Origin: Phorcus lineatus
Taxonomy: Eukaryota > Mollusca > Gastropoda > Trochida > Trochidae
Direction of reading: 5' to 3'
Assembly: GCA_921293015.1 (NCBI GenBank)
Contig: OV121092.1
Coordinates: 26,521,264-26,585,263, forward strand
DNA: 64,000 nucleotides
Shown: one piece after another, positions 1-11,448 of the stretch
How the letters are laid out: every line of letters begins with the position of its first letter
Position numbering within the stretch: the first letter of the stretch is position 1
Notes under the pieces: model-generated
What the model saw: the letters and a program-made list of their open reading frames with translations, nothing else
Told to the model about the DNA's origin: nothing
The model's database searches: none
Made by a program: the position numbers and the translations under genes

Positions 1-30
1 TGAACGAATGGCCCAACTATCCTTTTAATG

Positions 31-75
<45 letters not shown>

Positions 76-170
76 TTTTATAGCGCTGAGTTTCAGCTGG
101 GCTGTTCTCAGGTGCCTTACAATTATTATTACCCTGGTCTAAAATCTGCAGATTACAGCGCTTAAAGGTC
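1..170 (+). repeat. (AAT)n microsatellite and adjoining repeat fragment
   Basis: An (ATA/AAT)n run at about 28-73 leads into AAATTTTTATAGCGCTGAG, then a stretch ending near ATTACAGCGCTTAAAGG. The combination of a trinucleotide run and TATAGCGC is a recurrent dispersed repeat head in marine invertebrate genomes. The family name is not recognised and the fragment is cut by the window start. Confidence 0.5.
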
Positions 171-227
171 ACCTCCAACACAATCTACACTGTTTGGAAC
201 AGTATGGTAATTTAAAAAAACAATATT

Positions 228-938
228 CATGTTTGCTCAATATGTGAAAGTGGTTTTTTTAACCTCACAATATTTGTTTTGTTAAGAGAAGACTGATATT
301 ATTTTAATGATAAGTAAATTCCTCGAAGAAAGTATTGCAACTCCAATTTTGTCTTTATTTCTTTAATTCTTTGTTCTGCAACACTTCTGAATCTGGCCGT
401 AAGGGTTTCCCAATTGCATTCAAAACTCTTCTGTTACATGAATTATTAGGGGAATAGCAGGAAACTTAGAAAATCAAAAATAGCATAAAGTCCACAGGCA
501 GCAGACATTGATGTTTCTTGTTTTTTTCAACACAGGATTAATTTCAGGGTTAACTTAAAACTCGGATTTACTCTACTCTACGGGAAAAAATGCCAAAAAG
601 AGAAAGGTTACTTATGTTCACAAATTACTAAAGTAAGCATATTTAATCATATTCAGGGATGAACTCACCAATTCAGACTATAATAAACCAACAACCATTT
701 AGAAGGCTGGAATGGATAACTGAAGAAGATTATCAGCAAAGAGTTTTGAATGCAATTGGGAAACCCTTACGACCAGATTCAGAAGTGTTGCAGAACAAAG
801 AATTAAAGAAATAAAGACAAAATTGGAGTTGCAATACTTTCTTCGAGGAATTTACTTATCATTAAGATAATATCAGTCTTCTCTTAACAAAACAAATATT
901 GTGAGGTTAAAAAAAATACTTTCACATATTGAACATGT
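228..938. repeat. Long inverted repeat, about 98% identical arms
   Basis: The left arm (about 228-430) and right arm (739 to about 938) are reverse complements over about 190 bp. I count about four mismatches in the aligned core, plus a small indel at the outer ends. The 308-bp spacer (431-738) is unrelated to the arms. Such high identity means the inverted duplication is recent or maintained. Each arm contains the same short reading frame, described in a separate entry. No short target duplication was found at the outer edges, so it may be a segmental inverted duplication rather than a foldback transposon. Confidence 0.85.
726..868 (+). CDS. Possible duplicated terminal exon fragment, unknown protein
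   Basis: In the right arm of the inverted repeat, one + frame runs open from about 726 to a TAA at 866-868. It includes SFECNWETL, then SVAEQRIKEIKTKLELQ and YFLRGIYLSLR before the stop, a charged, probably helical C-terminus. The left arm encodes the same segment on the minus strand with two conservative changes (A for T, K for R). There it follows TTCATGTAACAG, a usable 3' splice site, and the minus-strand frame ends at a TAA matching this one. A second + frame, starting at an ATG at 659 and ending at a TAA at about 812, also looks protein-like (ITEEDYQQRVLNAIGKPL). At most one of these frames is real. No family was recognised. It may be a gene-derived fragment carried by a repeat. Confidence 0.3.
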
Positions 939-1234
939 TAATGACATTATGGTTTTATATGTGCTGGTGAGTAATTTACATAAGCAGAGTTTAGCTTGTT
1001 TTGTTAATTTTTTTACCAATTTCTATTTTAAATCGATAGCAATTGCTAAGACAACACACACGGGCTATTGTAGTCGCTAATTGCTTATGTGCTCCGAGAA
1101 GCACGAAGTTGACTCGAATTTTGCTTGTTTGTTGTTACACCCTTCCATGTGTCCACGTCCTGCGATATAACCGAATTACCAAAACAAAATGGAAACAAAA
1201 ACCTCATAGAGAGATCAACCATTTAAGCTTATTA
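939..1234. other. No gene seen
   Basis: A+T-rich unique sequence between the inverted repeat and the first SINE. The 71-codon open frame from 1043 has no recognisable domain. Confidence 0.5.
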
Positions 1235-1520
1235 GGGGACAGGAGAGCGAATGGTTAGCATGTTCAGCTTTGGGGCACAAGGCCTGGGTCTCGAATCCTT
1301 CCAGGATCTTTGCAACTTTGTCTGCAGCAAGGATCTGTTCTAACTGTAGTTTTGTTGAAATGCTAAACTGAATTTCAGCACAGTACCACCAAGGCCGAAG
1401 CTTAATGGTTCTACAACAACATATAGCCACGGTAGTGTTACTGGCTTTCTCCCTGCACTAATACTAGCCGCCCTGATATAAGTGAAATACTCTTTAATTC
1501 CCACATTACCTCACCTCACC
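1235..1520 (+). mobile_element. tRNA-derived SINE, old diverged copy
   Basis: Aligns along its length with the main SINE family (see the copy at 47880) but carries many substitutions: GCGAATGGTTAGCATG in place of box A, then GTCTCGAATCCTTCC in place of box B. The body (TTTGCAACTTTGTCTGC) and the tail (GATATAAGTGAAATACTC then CCTCACCTCACC) are recognisable. No target duplication was found, in keeping with age. Confidence 0.85.
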
Positions 1521-1953
1521 CAAGTCAGTAAATATCAGTAGATGTCCACACACATCTCAGTTTATCAAACATTATATTACTGTTACAACAACAAAATGTT
1601 TACTAGAAAATTTGTTGAAATGATAAACTGCATGGGTATATGATTATATACTGAGTGAGTACCATGTTGAAAAATATTTCAGTTATCAAATGCATTGATG
1701 ACAAGCATCCAAAAGAGAGTGGACAGATAAGGGAGAAATTGATCGAAAGGATGAGGAAAAAGAAAAAAAGGCATAGTGAGAGAAAGAAAGCAGAGGCAGG
1801 AATTCTTAATTTAACAAATTTGGTGCGACCTACTGACGAGATTTTTACATCTTCAGATATGGTTTGACCTGACAAAAACCCTACTTTGATATCAATTAAA
1901 TCCTTATCAATCAGATGTCATTAATTTTATCCCAACAGTCTTTGATCAAACAA

Positions 1954-2014
1954 CGCCGCAAATGGCTGAAATATTGCCCAAGCGGCGTTAAACAATAACT
2001 CACTCACTCACTCA
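1954..2014 (+). mobile_element. Ultrashort 61-bp retroposon (hairpin plus ACTC tail)
   Basis: The insert starts CGCCGCAAATGGCTGAAAT, continues to GCGGCGTTAAAC and ends in (ACTC)n. It is flanked by a perfect 14-bp target duplication, CTTTGATCAAACAA (1940-1953 and 2015-2028), so the insertion boundaries are exact. CGCCGC at the start pairs with GCGGCG to make a hairpin stem. Two more inserts of the same length and layout lie at 14637 and 51422. Confidence 0.85.
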
Positions 2015-2028
2015 CTTTGATCAAACAA

Positions 2029-4610
2029 GTGTTGCAATACTTTTTCCAAAGTGTATATGTTGTGAACTCGTCTTTTTAGTTTCAAAGCACTTTTCCCCAT
2101 GGAAGGTGGGACTTCAAATTAGGTTGCTTGTGAGAAAATCAATTACCATTGTATATCCTCTATGGAATGATGTCAATGTACATAATGAGGTTAACCAAGA
2201 TTGAAGATCAAATCAATAGGTAACCTATTATTTATCAAGATGAACAGATTTAACCCTTAAACAATCTACATGCTAAAAATACTCTTCTTTGTGGCTAAAT
2301 GGACTCTTTAGCAAAATGCTTTTATCAAGCAGCAGTCTGAGTCTGATTGAAATCGACCGTGTCCCGAGGAATACGATTAAAAAATATTTAGATGCAAACT
2401 GGTTTGTGCTTTTTTCCTCTCAAGTTTATTGCAGGCATGACTTAGACATTAGGGGACCTAAAAAAACATGGCCTCCTTTCTCAAAAGAAACCTTTACTAA
2501 GGTTAACCTTAACTTCTATTCTTTATCAACTTGTAGTCACCTTGGCCCAGGATGATCGCATAGAACAAACTGCCGCAGGAGTTACTTGCCCTTTCTTTTG
2601 ATATCGAAAACCTGTACAGAACGTTACTCTTTGTAGGATCAAAATCATAAATGAGATTTGTGAATGTACATAACTGTTAAAAGTTTTGAAGCGATTTGTA
2701 CATCTCTGCATATGCTCAATGTCATAGTGGCCCAGTTTCTCCGGTGGCCATGTTTTTTTCCTGTTTTGGCATAGTTGCAAGATATATGATCAGCTGCATA
2801 ATTATTGTATTAATGCTGTAACACAAATAGTTCATTGATAAATAATCCTTCCTTTGCTGTGCAGTACATATTGATATTGTGCTTTTAACTGATCTAACAA
2901 TTCATGTTAAAATGCTTTTTGGAGTTTATTGTTGTTTTTTATCCGAAGTGTGAAATGACCTGGTCTATTCCGATTTTTGTGAACGAGACGGTGTAAGGGT
3001 TAAGAGCGTGAAGTTTCTGCCAGTTTCTTCACCCACATCCATATTTGCCTCTACGGCTGATGATCTCTTAATGATACCTCCTCATATCCAATAGGGACAG
3101 CATCACTTGCGGTATAAATCAATAACGCCTATGTCTATTGGATATTCTCTGACGTTAATTTTGTCTGGGGGCGTACAGCTGTCTTAACCATTATATGGTG
3201 TTGAAGATCATGACTTATAGTCTCTCGGTCCTTCATTTTTTGTGGACATCATTGGCAGATGTTTGTAACCCACAGCTACTTTAATGATGCCGTTTGTAAT
3301 TTTCAATATGAAGAAACATAAGTGCCGTCATAATTTTAATAAGTGCACATGTTCATATCATTTGCCTATAAACCGTTTCATATTTCATTGGGTTTGACCT
3401 TCATTGATTGTTAGCCATAAAAGGTAAAAGATTTTCATATTGACGGTTATCTATATAGTAAAACATAATTTGTTTTATTTTTTTGTATGTGCACATGTGC
3501 TGATACAATATGTTATCATGATTTGGCGCTATTTTAATATTTCTTCACTTGTGAAGTTACAATACAATTTTGACTTCACTGCAGCAACTCTAGTCAAGAC
3601 AGTTACCAGATTTCTTGCTTCTTTACTCAATTCAGTGTAAATAGAAAATTATTTAAGCAGCTGAAGTTATATACATACACAGTAGAGTAAGAACCAAATC
3701 TATTTCTCTTTACCCTGAAGGGTAGGATTCCTGCTGAAGTCTGCGACCGCTAGCTTATAGTCCTGAATATCAAATGCTTACTTTATCTCATGGATCGATA
3801 TTTATCTTATCTCTTTGGGTCGATACGTCTCGGAGTCCTCCCAAAGGGTTCTTTTCCTAAGGATATTCCTCTTATAATGATTTTAGGTGTATCCTGTAAG
3901 GGTATTTATATTTCATTCTTCAATTTTCATACAAGTTAATCATGATATATTGATGTTTTAAGCAGATTTGCAGTAGACGAAATATTAGAATAATTTCAAA
4001 AATATTATATTTTGATGAAGTAAAATTATGATTTCAAGAACCGAGGAGCCAATCAAGGAACTAACCAAGGAAGATTAATTCCATTTGCTTGACTTTTATA
4101 TTTTCAAGAATATACAAAAAATGAAATTCTTTTCCCAGCAAACGCTAATTTATGAATTCTATAGATTCCTAAACCACAAATATATTTCCAAAAATATCTT
4201 TCAGAAAAACATAAACATGAAAATTCTTCGTTCTAACAACAGATAGCTCTTCAAAAGTCCACAGATTCTTTGCCCAGACATTTTTAGTTACTGAAATATC
4301 TTCCTGATAATATTGTGGATAAATATCAGACACATTTGACAAAAACATGATTTCTGCCATGCACTGCTCATTAATAAACTCTTCCTGCATAACTAGACAA
4401 TATAGCTTCTTCAGTTTGTTCATTAGCCAGTTAATGACAGCGAGAAGTTGTTATTGTCGGCCATCTTATCCTCTTCAAGCATCTTTCTCTCTACTTAGTT
4501 CAAAGCTAAGTCTGTGGAACCTCCACCTCAGCTGGTGATCGGAATACAGACAAATAATTAGCAACTGTTTGTAAACTGTGTCATTTTGTCTGGAATTTCA
4601 TAAAGATGTA
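2029..4610. other. Unique A+T-rich sequence, no gene seen
   Basis: No convincing exon or repeat apart from the inverted CCAAT pair at 3085-3144. The short open frames (for example 2289-2555 and 4169-4423 on the minus strand) have no recognisable domain. Confidence 0.5.
3085..3144. promoter_or_regulatory. Inverted pair of CCAAT-containing 10-mers
   Basis: TATCCAATAG at 3085-3094 is repeated in perfect inverted orientation as CTATTGGATA at 3135-3144, 40 bp apart, in a locally less A+T-rich patch. This could be paired NF-Y-type CCAAT boxes or chance. No TATA box or first exon was seen beside it. Confidence 0.25.
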
Positions 4611-4616
4611 AGGAAT

Positions 4617-4873
4617 TGAGGCCAATGTTGATGAGGAAAATTCATGGAATCTTGTGGCATGGTTTTCAAATTCTTTGAGAAAAACCTCTCAAGTATCTTT
4701 TCATTTACACAATCCAAATTTGCATATTATTTCCCTTTTTTTTTAAGATGAGGCCAATTCATGAGGAAAATTCATGGAATCTTGTGGCAGATTTTGAAAT
4801 TCATTGAGAAAAACCTCAAGCTTTCATTTACACAAACCTAATTTGTTTAATTTCCCCCTTTTTGTCTTAAGAT
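4617..4873 (+). repeat. Tandem duplication, about 132-bp unit, two copies
   Basis: GAGGAAAATTCATGGAATCT, the following GAGAAAAACCTC and CATTTACACAA blocks, and a final TTAAGAT recur about 132 bp apart (from 4632 and 4761). The copies have diverged by substitutions and small indels. Confidence 0.75.
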
Positions 4874-5008
4874 ATATTGCCTTAAAATTCAGTAAGCATG
4901 TAAATTGTATCATCTGGCAATCTTGTATCAATAATGTGTTTCTTTGCTTATTTCTACGTATGAGTATACCTAACACTTTACCAATATAATAAAACTTTTA
5001 TACCCTAC

Positions 5009-5432
5009 GGGCAAGGTACCTCCCAACAAAATTTCAGGTTAGGGCAAGGTACCTCCCAACAAAATTTCAGGTTAGGGCAAGGTACCTCCCAACAAAATTT
5101 TAGGTTAGGGCAAGGTACCTGCCAACAAAATTTCAAGTTAGGGCAAGGTACTTCCCAACAAAATTTCAAGTTAGGGCAAGGTACTTCCCAACAAAATTTC
5201 AGGTTAGGGCAAGGTACCTCCCAACAAAATTTCAAGTTAGGGCAAGGTACTTCCCAACAAAATTTCAGGTTAGGGCAAGGTACTTCCCAACAAAATTTCA
5301 AGTTAGGGCAAGGTACTTCCCAACAAAATTTCAAGTTAGGGCAAGGTACTTCCCAACAAAATTTCAAGTTAGGGCAAGGTACTTCCCAACAAAATTTCAG
5401 GTTAGGGCAAGGGTCCTCCCAACATAATTTCA
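5009..5432 (+). repeat. 33-bp minisatellite, about 13 copies
   Basis: The unit starts GGGCAAGGTACCTCCCAACA and ends AAATTTCAGGTTA; variants differ mainly at TACCTCC/TACTTCC and CAGG/CAAG. The final copy (about 5400-5432) is degenerate. Because 33 is a multiple of three, the minus strand stays open through the array and reads an 11-residue repeat, PCPNLKFCWEV. That frame starts at an ATG at 5700 and runs to 5005, 231 codons. Each unit junction contains TTAGGG by chance; this is not telomeric DNA. Confidence 0.95.
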
Positions 5433-6187
5433 GATTTGGCAGGGTATTAGTTCTGGAAGAGTTGAAAAAATAGTGAAAAGTGTCGGATGCCAGGTTGACA
5501 GACAGGACAGAAAACTGACCATGCCATAAGCCCATTAACCCTGAGCTGAAATTACACTGATAGAAGTTTCCATTTAAGATTTGGTCGAAGAGAGAGGCGG
5601 CCATGTAACAGGTATAAATATTTACAGTTGTTGATATACAGTATAGAGGAAGAGAGTGTTCTGGAATTAGCAAGGCCATGTGGTGCTGATATGTTTCCAT
5701 CTTGTACCATTTGTACCTGTTGTATCAAACCAGAACAGGCTTACATGATACAGATGATGTATCTCAATCTTCTGCAAGGGTCTTGGTGTGGCAAAAACTG
5801 TAAACAATGGTTATGCCCATCTTCTAATTGCTTAGCCTTGCCAAATCTGGAGTCTTGAAAGGTTAAGCAGGTTAATGAAGGTTCTCTCTTTACGACAAAG
5901 TGTGCAAAAGTTAGTTTTTCCAAAAAATTTAAAAAAATCAATTGCATTTTTATAAAAATTAAATACACTAAGACACTGAGTCATTAATTAACAGCCATGA
6001 AAGATTTTTTATCCAATGATCTAAACTTTGAAGAAGTTCTTCGGGGTTTTCAAATTTAAAAAGGAAGATGGCTGTATAACAATTCATTACAAATTTGTTG
6101 GATTATCACCATTTTTGATCACTGATGTACTGATCATGCATGTAGCAGTGCATCCGGCCAAATTTATAAAATGTTAAAACAGTTTTT
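5433..6187. other. Unique sequence, no gene seen
   Basis: Contains the non-repeat start of the minus-strand open frame that continues into the 33-bp array (5433-5700). No domain or splice structure was identified. Confidence 0.5.
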
Positions 6188-6325
6188 AAAGATTTCTGAA
6201 GTGAAAAGGCCATATTCATTTTGTAAGAAATCTTATTAAAAAAATTTTGCTATTAAAAGATTTATGAAGTGAAAAGGCCGTATTCATTTTGTAAGAAATC
6301 TTGTAAAAATAATATTGCTATTGTC
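6188..6325 (+). repeat. Tandem duplication, about 69-bp unit, two copies
   Basis: AAAGATTTCTGAAGTGAAAA, GGCC(A/G)TATTCATTTTGTAAG and the following AAATCTT recur 69 bp apart with a few substitutions. Confidence 0.8.
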
Positions 6326-7314
6326 ACACAGAAATAGTAAAAGATTTTACAGAATTGTGAATGTCGCGGGTTCAGGCCTCAGTCTTAGCCATGAAGACAA
6401 AAATTAAGGACGGAGATCCTCGTGGTTAAACACATCTCGCTTATTGCCTGTAACACATGATATTGTCAACATTAAAAAGATGTTGAATCGTCAGCCATGC
6501 ATGTTTGATGGCTGACGGATGACAATTGAATGTCAATTATCAGGCACATAACATGTTATACAATTGTATATATAAAGTATGGTTACATACATTATGATTA
6601 TGGTTACAATTGTATAATGATGGTTTACATGACTACGTCACATCTAGGTGATTAAAGATATATTATGGTTAAAATATATATACAGTAGGTGTTGATGATA
6701 AAACTATATAAATATATTATAGTATCCTTTCACACACTGTCTTACGTGCTAGTGCAGAATTTTTTAAAGCAAGATCAAGGCACAATATTGCAGTTTTAGC
6801 AAAAGCAGAACAAACTCAGTTTGTGGTTGATATTTAAGAATGATTTCCCCCTCAGTTTGTCAATAATTTTAGCAATTAATATTTTAAACTGGGAGTGATT
6901 CAGATTAGCATTGTTTTTCTCCAATTTTGTCATTCTTTTGTTGCATTCTTATAGGATCCTTGTGCTGTAATCTCTATCAGCCCTTTTTTAGACAGACCAT
7001 CAAACGTGTCATGAAACATATTTTCTATGAGAAGTTCCGTAAAACCGCTGAATAATATGTTTGTACTAAAATCAAGAATCAGAACATTCCTTCGCTAAAA
7101 TCCATATGTGTTGAAATCATTAACCATCAGTGAATTATTTTCCTCTGTCATATAATTACCTTGCCTCTGGTTTAGAACAAGTTATGAAAATTTCAAAAGA
7201 ATTTTCCAGATGTTATACTCATCTACAGTTATAAATTTCAAGAAAACAGGTAAAGAAAGGAAATAAAAACACCAGATATCTTGTTGATTCATGGTAAACT
7301 TCCCTATCTGTCCA
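6326..7314. other. Unique sequence, no gene seen
   Basis: A+T-rich. Contains a small inverted word around 6490-6525 (TCAGCCATGCATG and GATGGCTGA). No coding signal was seen. Confidence 0.45.
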
Positions 7315-7322
7315 TCACTTCC

Positions 7323-7637
7323 GAAGGGGCGGGATAGCACAGTGGTTAGCGCGTTCTGCTTCGGTTCAAGAGGTCCGTGGTTCGAATCCCGCTAGGGGCT
7401 CGGCAACTTTGCCTGTAGTAGATAACTGTTCTACACGCAATAAGGTTTGGGTGCAATGCTACACTGCATTTCAGTGAAATATCACCCATGGTTTGCAAGT
7501 TCCAGTCGATGCTCGCAGATTTCTCCGCAATGCATAGCCACAATGGTGTTGCAGGCTTTCTCCCTGCAATAATACCAGATGCTGCGATATAAGTGAAATA
7601 ATCTTGAAAGTGGCCTTTAACACCAACTCACCTCACC
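7323..7637 (+). mobile_element. tRNA-derived SINE, full length
   Basis: Complete copy of the main family, with box A TAGCACAGTGGTTAGCG, box B GGTTCGAATCC, body, GATATAAGTG tail region and CCTCACCTCA end. An 8-bp duplication TCACTTCC (7315-7322 and 7638-7645) brackets it. Confidence 0.9.
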
Positions 7638-7876
7638 TCACTTCCATTACTTACGAACTAAGAGTACGGACAAGATAAAAAAACTTTTTTCGAAAGATCT
7701 ATGGGCTCTGGCATCATGAGACTTTCAAGCTGCCAAATGTGCTTCTCATTATGAAGATTATGTTTCTAATTCAATGTCCTGTCTGTTTGATTGGCGCCAA
7801 ATCCTTCATTCTCGGAAAATTGTGTTATTCAGGGAAAAGTGGTCTTGTTTTGTATGCATCAACTGTCTATCAAAGT

Positions 7877-8182
7877 GGGGGTGGGATAGCGCAGCGGCTA
7901 GCATGTTCAACTTCAAAAGGTCCGAGGTTTGAATCCCGCCAGAGGCTTGCCAACTCTGTCTGCAATAAAGAACTGTTCTACATGCAATAATGTTTGGCTG
8001 CAATGCTCCGCTGAATTTCAACTCAGTATCACCCATGGTTCTCTAGTTCAAAACGATGGTCGCAAGTTTCACTGCAATGCATAGCCACAATGGTGTTGCA
8101 GGATTTCTTCCTGCAATAATACACTCACCCATAATAAAAGTATTACACTTGAAAGCGGCCTTAAACCCCAGATCACCTTACC
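7877..8182 (+). mobile_element. tRNA-derived SINE, full length, diverged
   Basis: Starts GGGGTGGGATAGCGCAGCGG and ends CACCTTACC. It is flanked by an 11-bp duplication TCTATCAAAGT (7866-7876 and 8183-8193). The GCCGC hairpin arm and neighbouring tail sequence are eroded. Confidence 0.9.
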
Positions 8183-8193
8183 TCTATCAAAGT

Positions 8194-9611
8194 CTAGTAA
8201 AAATGTTATTGGTTTTACATAGTTTCGTTACTCCGCAAGTTTGTGTGTCATACAATTTTTATATAAGAGTGAGGTTGAACATTTATATTACTCCAAGCTA
8301 GTGGCTTCTTTGTTAAAGAATTTGTATAAGTAAGATTAAACATAAGTTTTTTTTAAATTTCTAATGGAAAGATTTTCTATTTACAACACATTCTTGCAAA
8401 CTTACAATGTACCCCAAAAGCGACTCACTTGCAGACGAGAGTGTATGTAAACAACAGATGGGAATTCTTTCATCATTAGAATTTGGAGAGAAAGGCTTAA
8501 ACTATAATTATTACCTGCAAGGGCAGATATATCAAGGTCTATTTTCTCATACTAAGCTTTTAACTTAATGCAAAAAGGAAACAAAATGGTGTACACGCAG
8601 AGCTGATGCTACTCTCTTTAAATGCTTCTTGTAAGGTGAATCTATTCTTGCTGTATGCCATCTAGGTTTAAGAATTCTGAAGTTCTTAAAGTTTTTGCAT
8701 CAAAGGAATGATTTCTTTCGATTGAATATTTTCTGTCCCAATATATCTTTCTGTTCTTTTGATGTTTATTATCATTAGAAAAACATGTAAAAAAATTATT
8801 ATGTTTTTTCATAGAATATTATTTTTTAACAGTAAAATATGACTTTGATAAAAATGTTGAAATTATTGGTGAAAGATAATATTTTGCACAAAGTTTAGGG
8901 CTTTTTAAGATGTTTTTTCAAATATGTGACAGGTTTTATACGAGTATACATAAAAAGTAAGATTCAAACTTGAGAATTGAGTCCCCAAAAATACAACTTG
9001 ATTGAAGTTTTACTTTCAATTCTTTTAAATTGATTTTTAAAATAAAATCTATGATTTTGGAGAATGTTCTCGTCGTACATTATATTATATTTTAAAAAAA
9101 TTGCAATTATAATTGTTTTTAAATTCATAGAATAGCAATGGAAATGTAGTCATTCCTTACCTCAAATCATATAAAGGTGTCCACACAATAATGGCCAACA
9201 GGGTTTATTTTACTTGATGATAAAAAAACATTTTTTTACTACTATGGATGAAAAGTTTGAGTAATTTGATGATTTTACACCATTGTGATACATTTGGCAT
9301 GAACTGATGTTTTAATGGGGAAATTTGAAGAAATGAATTTAGGAAAAAACATGCTTTTGCCCCTTTAAATATTTTCAAACAGTTTTTGACAAAATTGGCA
9401 AAATCAACTGATAGTTAATTAAAATTGTCTAGAGCTTTTGTCACAAATGATCTTTTTATGTTTTTTTATTTTTATCTTTAGATTTTTATTTTTATATATA
9501 TAAATTCATAGTTGTATATAAATTCATTTTTGTATATAAATTCATATTTGTATATATATAAATTTATGTATATATTTATTATGTGTATATATATATATAT
9601 ATATAGTATAC

Positions 9612-9645
<34 letters not shown>

Positions 9646-11165
9646 TCTTCCTCTTGAATCCCTGTTGAATGCAAAGTATTGGGATAAGTGGAAAAAATCT
9701 ATTCCAGTCCAAATTAAACTGTTACACTTAGTGTCTGGAGTTCCAATTCAAAAGATTGATTGGTTTGATAGTACATTTTCAATCTGGCAAGACTAAATGA
9801 ATATACAGTAAAGAGAGCTCATATCACAGACTGTTTTTTGTGACCCAGAACCCAGGCATTATAGCGTTTATAGAAAATGCTAAGTCTATAGTTTGGAATC
9901 GCATTTTCAGCAAGAAAGTTAATTTGCCTTACTATTTATACCTGCAATACCTGCGATACCTGAAAATATTTTTCTCTCGTCAATGTTTATATCTGGTAAG
10001 ATAAGTGAATGGAGCCAAGCACCTGCAAGCACCTGCATTCTTTCGCCGTAACATATATCATCAGTGTTCTTTTTCGGTATGTTTGAAATACCCAAATGAA
10101 TGAATGAATTTTCTTTCTGCCTTTGATTTTGTTTAAAAAGACAATTGAGATCAGAATAGATCTGTTTATTTTTCATAGAATTAAGTTTTGCAAAAAATTG
10201 AGAAATTAAAAAAAAATTAGCATTAATAAGATGAAGTTGCTGTTAACTTTTCAAATATTACGAATATTGTTCTTTTATATATTATTCTAAATTCTTTAAG
10301 TCATATGTTTAGAGAAAAAAATCATTGAATTCATATATGTCAGGTATTTTCGTTTGCTTATTTTCCCCACTGAAGGTTCAAGTATATTTTACAGGGGCTT
10401 CACTCAGTTTACTGCTCTCAAACATAAAATCATTGAATTTCTTTTGATTTTATTTTGTGGTTTTTTTCAGAATCGAAATGTGATCTCTTTAAATATTTAA
10501 TGTATTTATAGAATATTTCTATTATCTTGATTAATTTTGAGTTAATTGATAAATTGTTTTGAAGCAAATATAATTTTATTTTTATGTGAGTAAACCCATA
10601 GATGTGCATGATTGAGGTCTAGAAAGTTTTATAGTTTGAAAGAATATCATTTCTAGTAAATATATATATATATATTCTTTTAAAATGTTTCTATTTCTTA
10701 TTACAAAGAACAAAATGCATTGTTTGTTTACCAATGAAAACTAGACTTTCTAAACTATGCAATATTTTACATTTTTACGCAAGCCTATTTTTTGGCAATC
10801 CTATATTTGGACAAGAGGCAGTTCCTTGGCAGTTGACAGAAAAGCATAGATTGACTTCACTCCAGGTTCCGACCAAAAAGTGATATTGACTTTATTTACT
10901 AAAAAAATAATTATGATATCAAACGTCATGCAATATTGTTATCCTGACGTCGATGGCCTGTTGTCGTTAAGAATCAAAACAAATTTCGGTTTATTGCCAT
11001 ATTTTTTTGTTTTCCTTTAGTTTTGCAACCGAGGCAGTTATGGACTGGTGAATTTCTCTGAATTTTGTCCTCGGTCAATATTGTTTTCATCGGGTCTATG
11101 AAAACAGGTATTGACCTTATAACCAGTATGTAATTACAATGATAGAATTGATAAAGCTGAATTAT
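8194..11165. other. Very A+T-rich sequence with simple repeats, no gene seen
   Basis: Includes poly(TA)/(TATG)/(CATA) runs at about 9480-9645 and a short (TA)n at about 10660-10675. The 94-codon open frame from 9512 is made largely by that simple sequence. No exon-like stretch was found. Confidence 0.5.
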
Positions 11166-11176
11166 ACACCCTTATG

Positions 11177-11437
11177 TCCTGCCAGGGGCTCGGCAATGTT
11201 TGTCTGCAGTAGAGAACTCTTCTACACACAGTCTGGTTTGGGTTCAATGCTTCACTGATTTTTAGCGTAGTACCACCCGTGGTTCGCTAGTTCCAGCCGA
11301 CGTTCACAGGTTTCACCGTATTGCATAGCTACAATGGTGTTGCGGGATTTCTCCTTGCAATAATACTAGTAGCCGTGACATAAGTGAAATACTCTTGAAA
11401 GCGGCGTTAAACCACATATCACCTCACCTCGCCTTAA
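11177..11437 (+). mobile_element. SINE copy starting just after the T-loop
   Basis: Begins TCCTGCCAGGGGCTCGG, so the whole A box and most of box B are absent. It is flanked by a perfect 11-bp duplication ACACCCTTATG (11166-11176 and 11438-11448), which fixes the 5' end as an insertion boundary rather than later decay. The same start is seen at 16096 and 60496. Confidence 0.9.
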
Positions 11438-11448
11438 ACACCCTTATG

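Noticed and set aside
5009-5432. TTAGGG at every 33-bp junction as interstitial telomere
   Set aside because: The hexamer occurs once per 33 bp inside a larger unrelated unit, not in tandem.
7330-7400. Functional tRNA genes at the box A/box B matches
   Set aside because: Each is the head of a SINE with body and tail; no closed acceptor stem or complete cloverleaf is evident.
9512-9796. 94-codon Tyr/Ile-rich frame
   Set aside because: More than half is encoded by TATA/CATA simple sequence.
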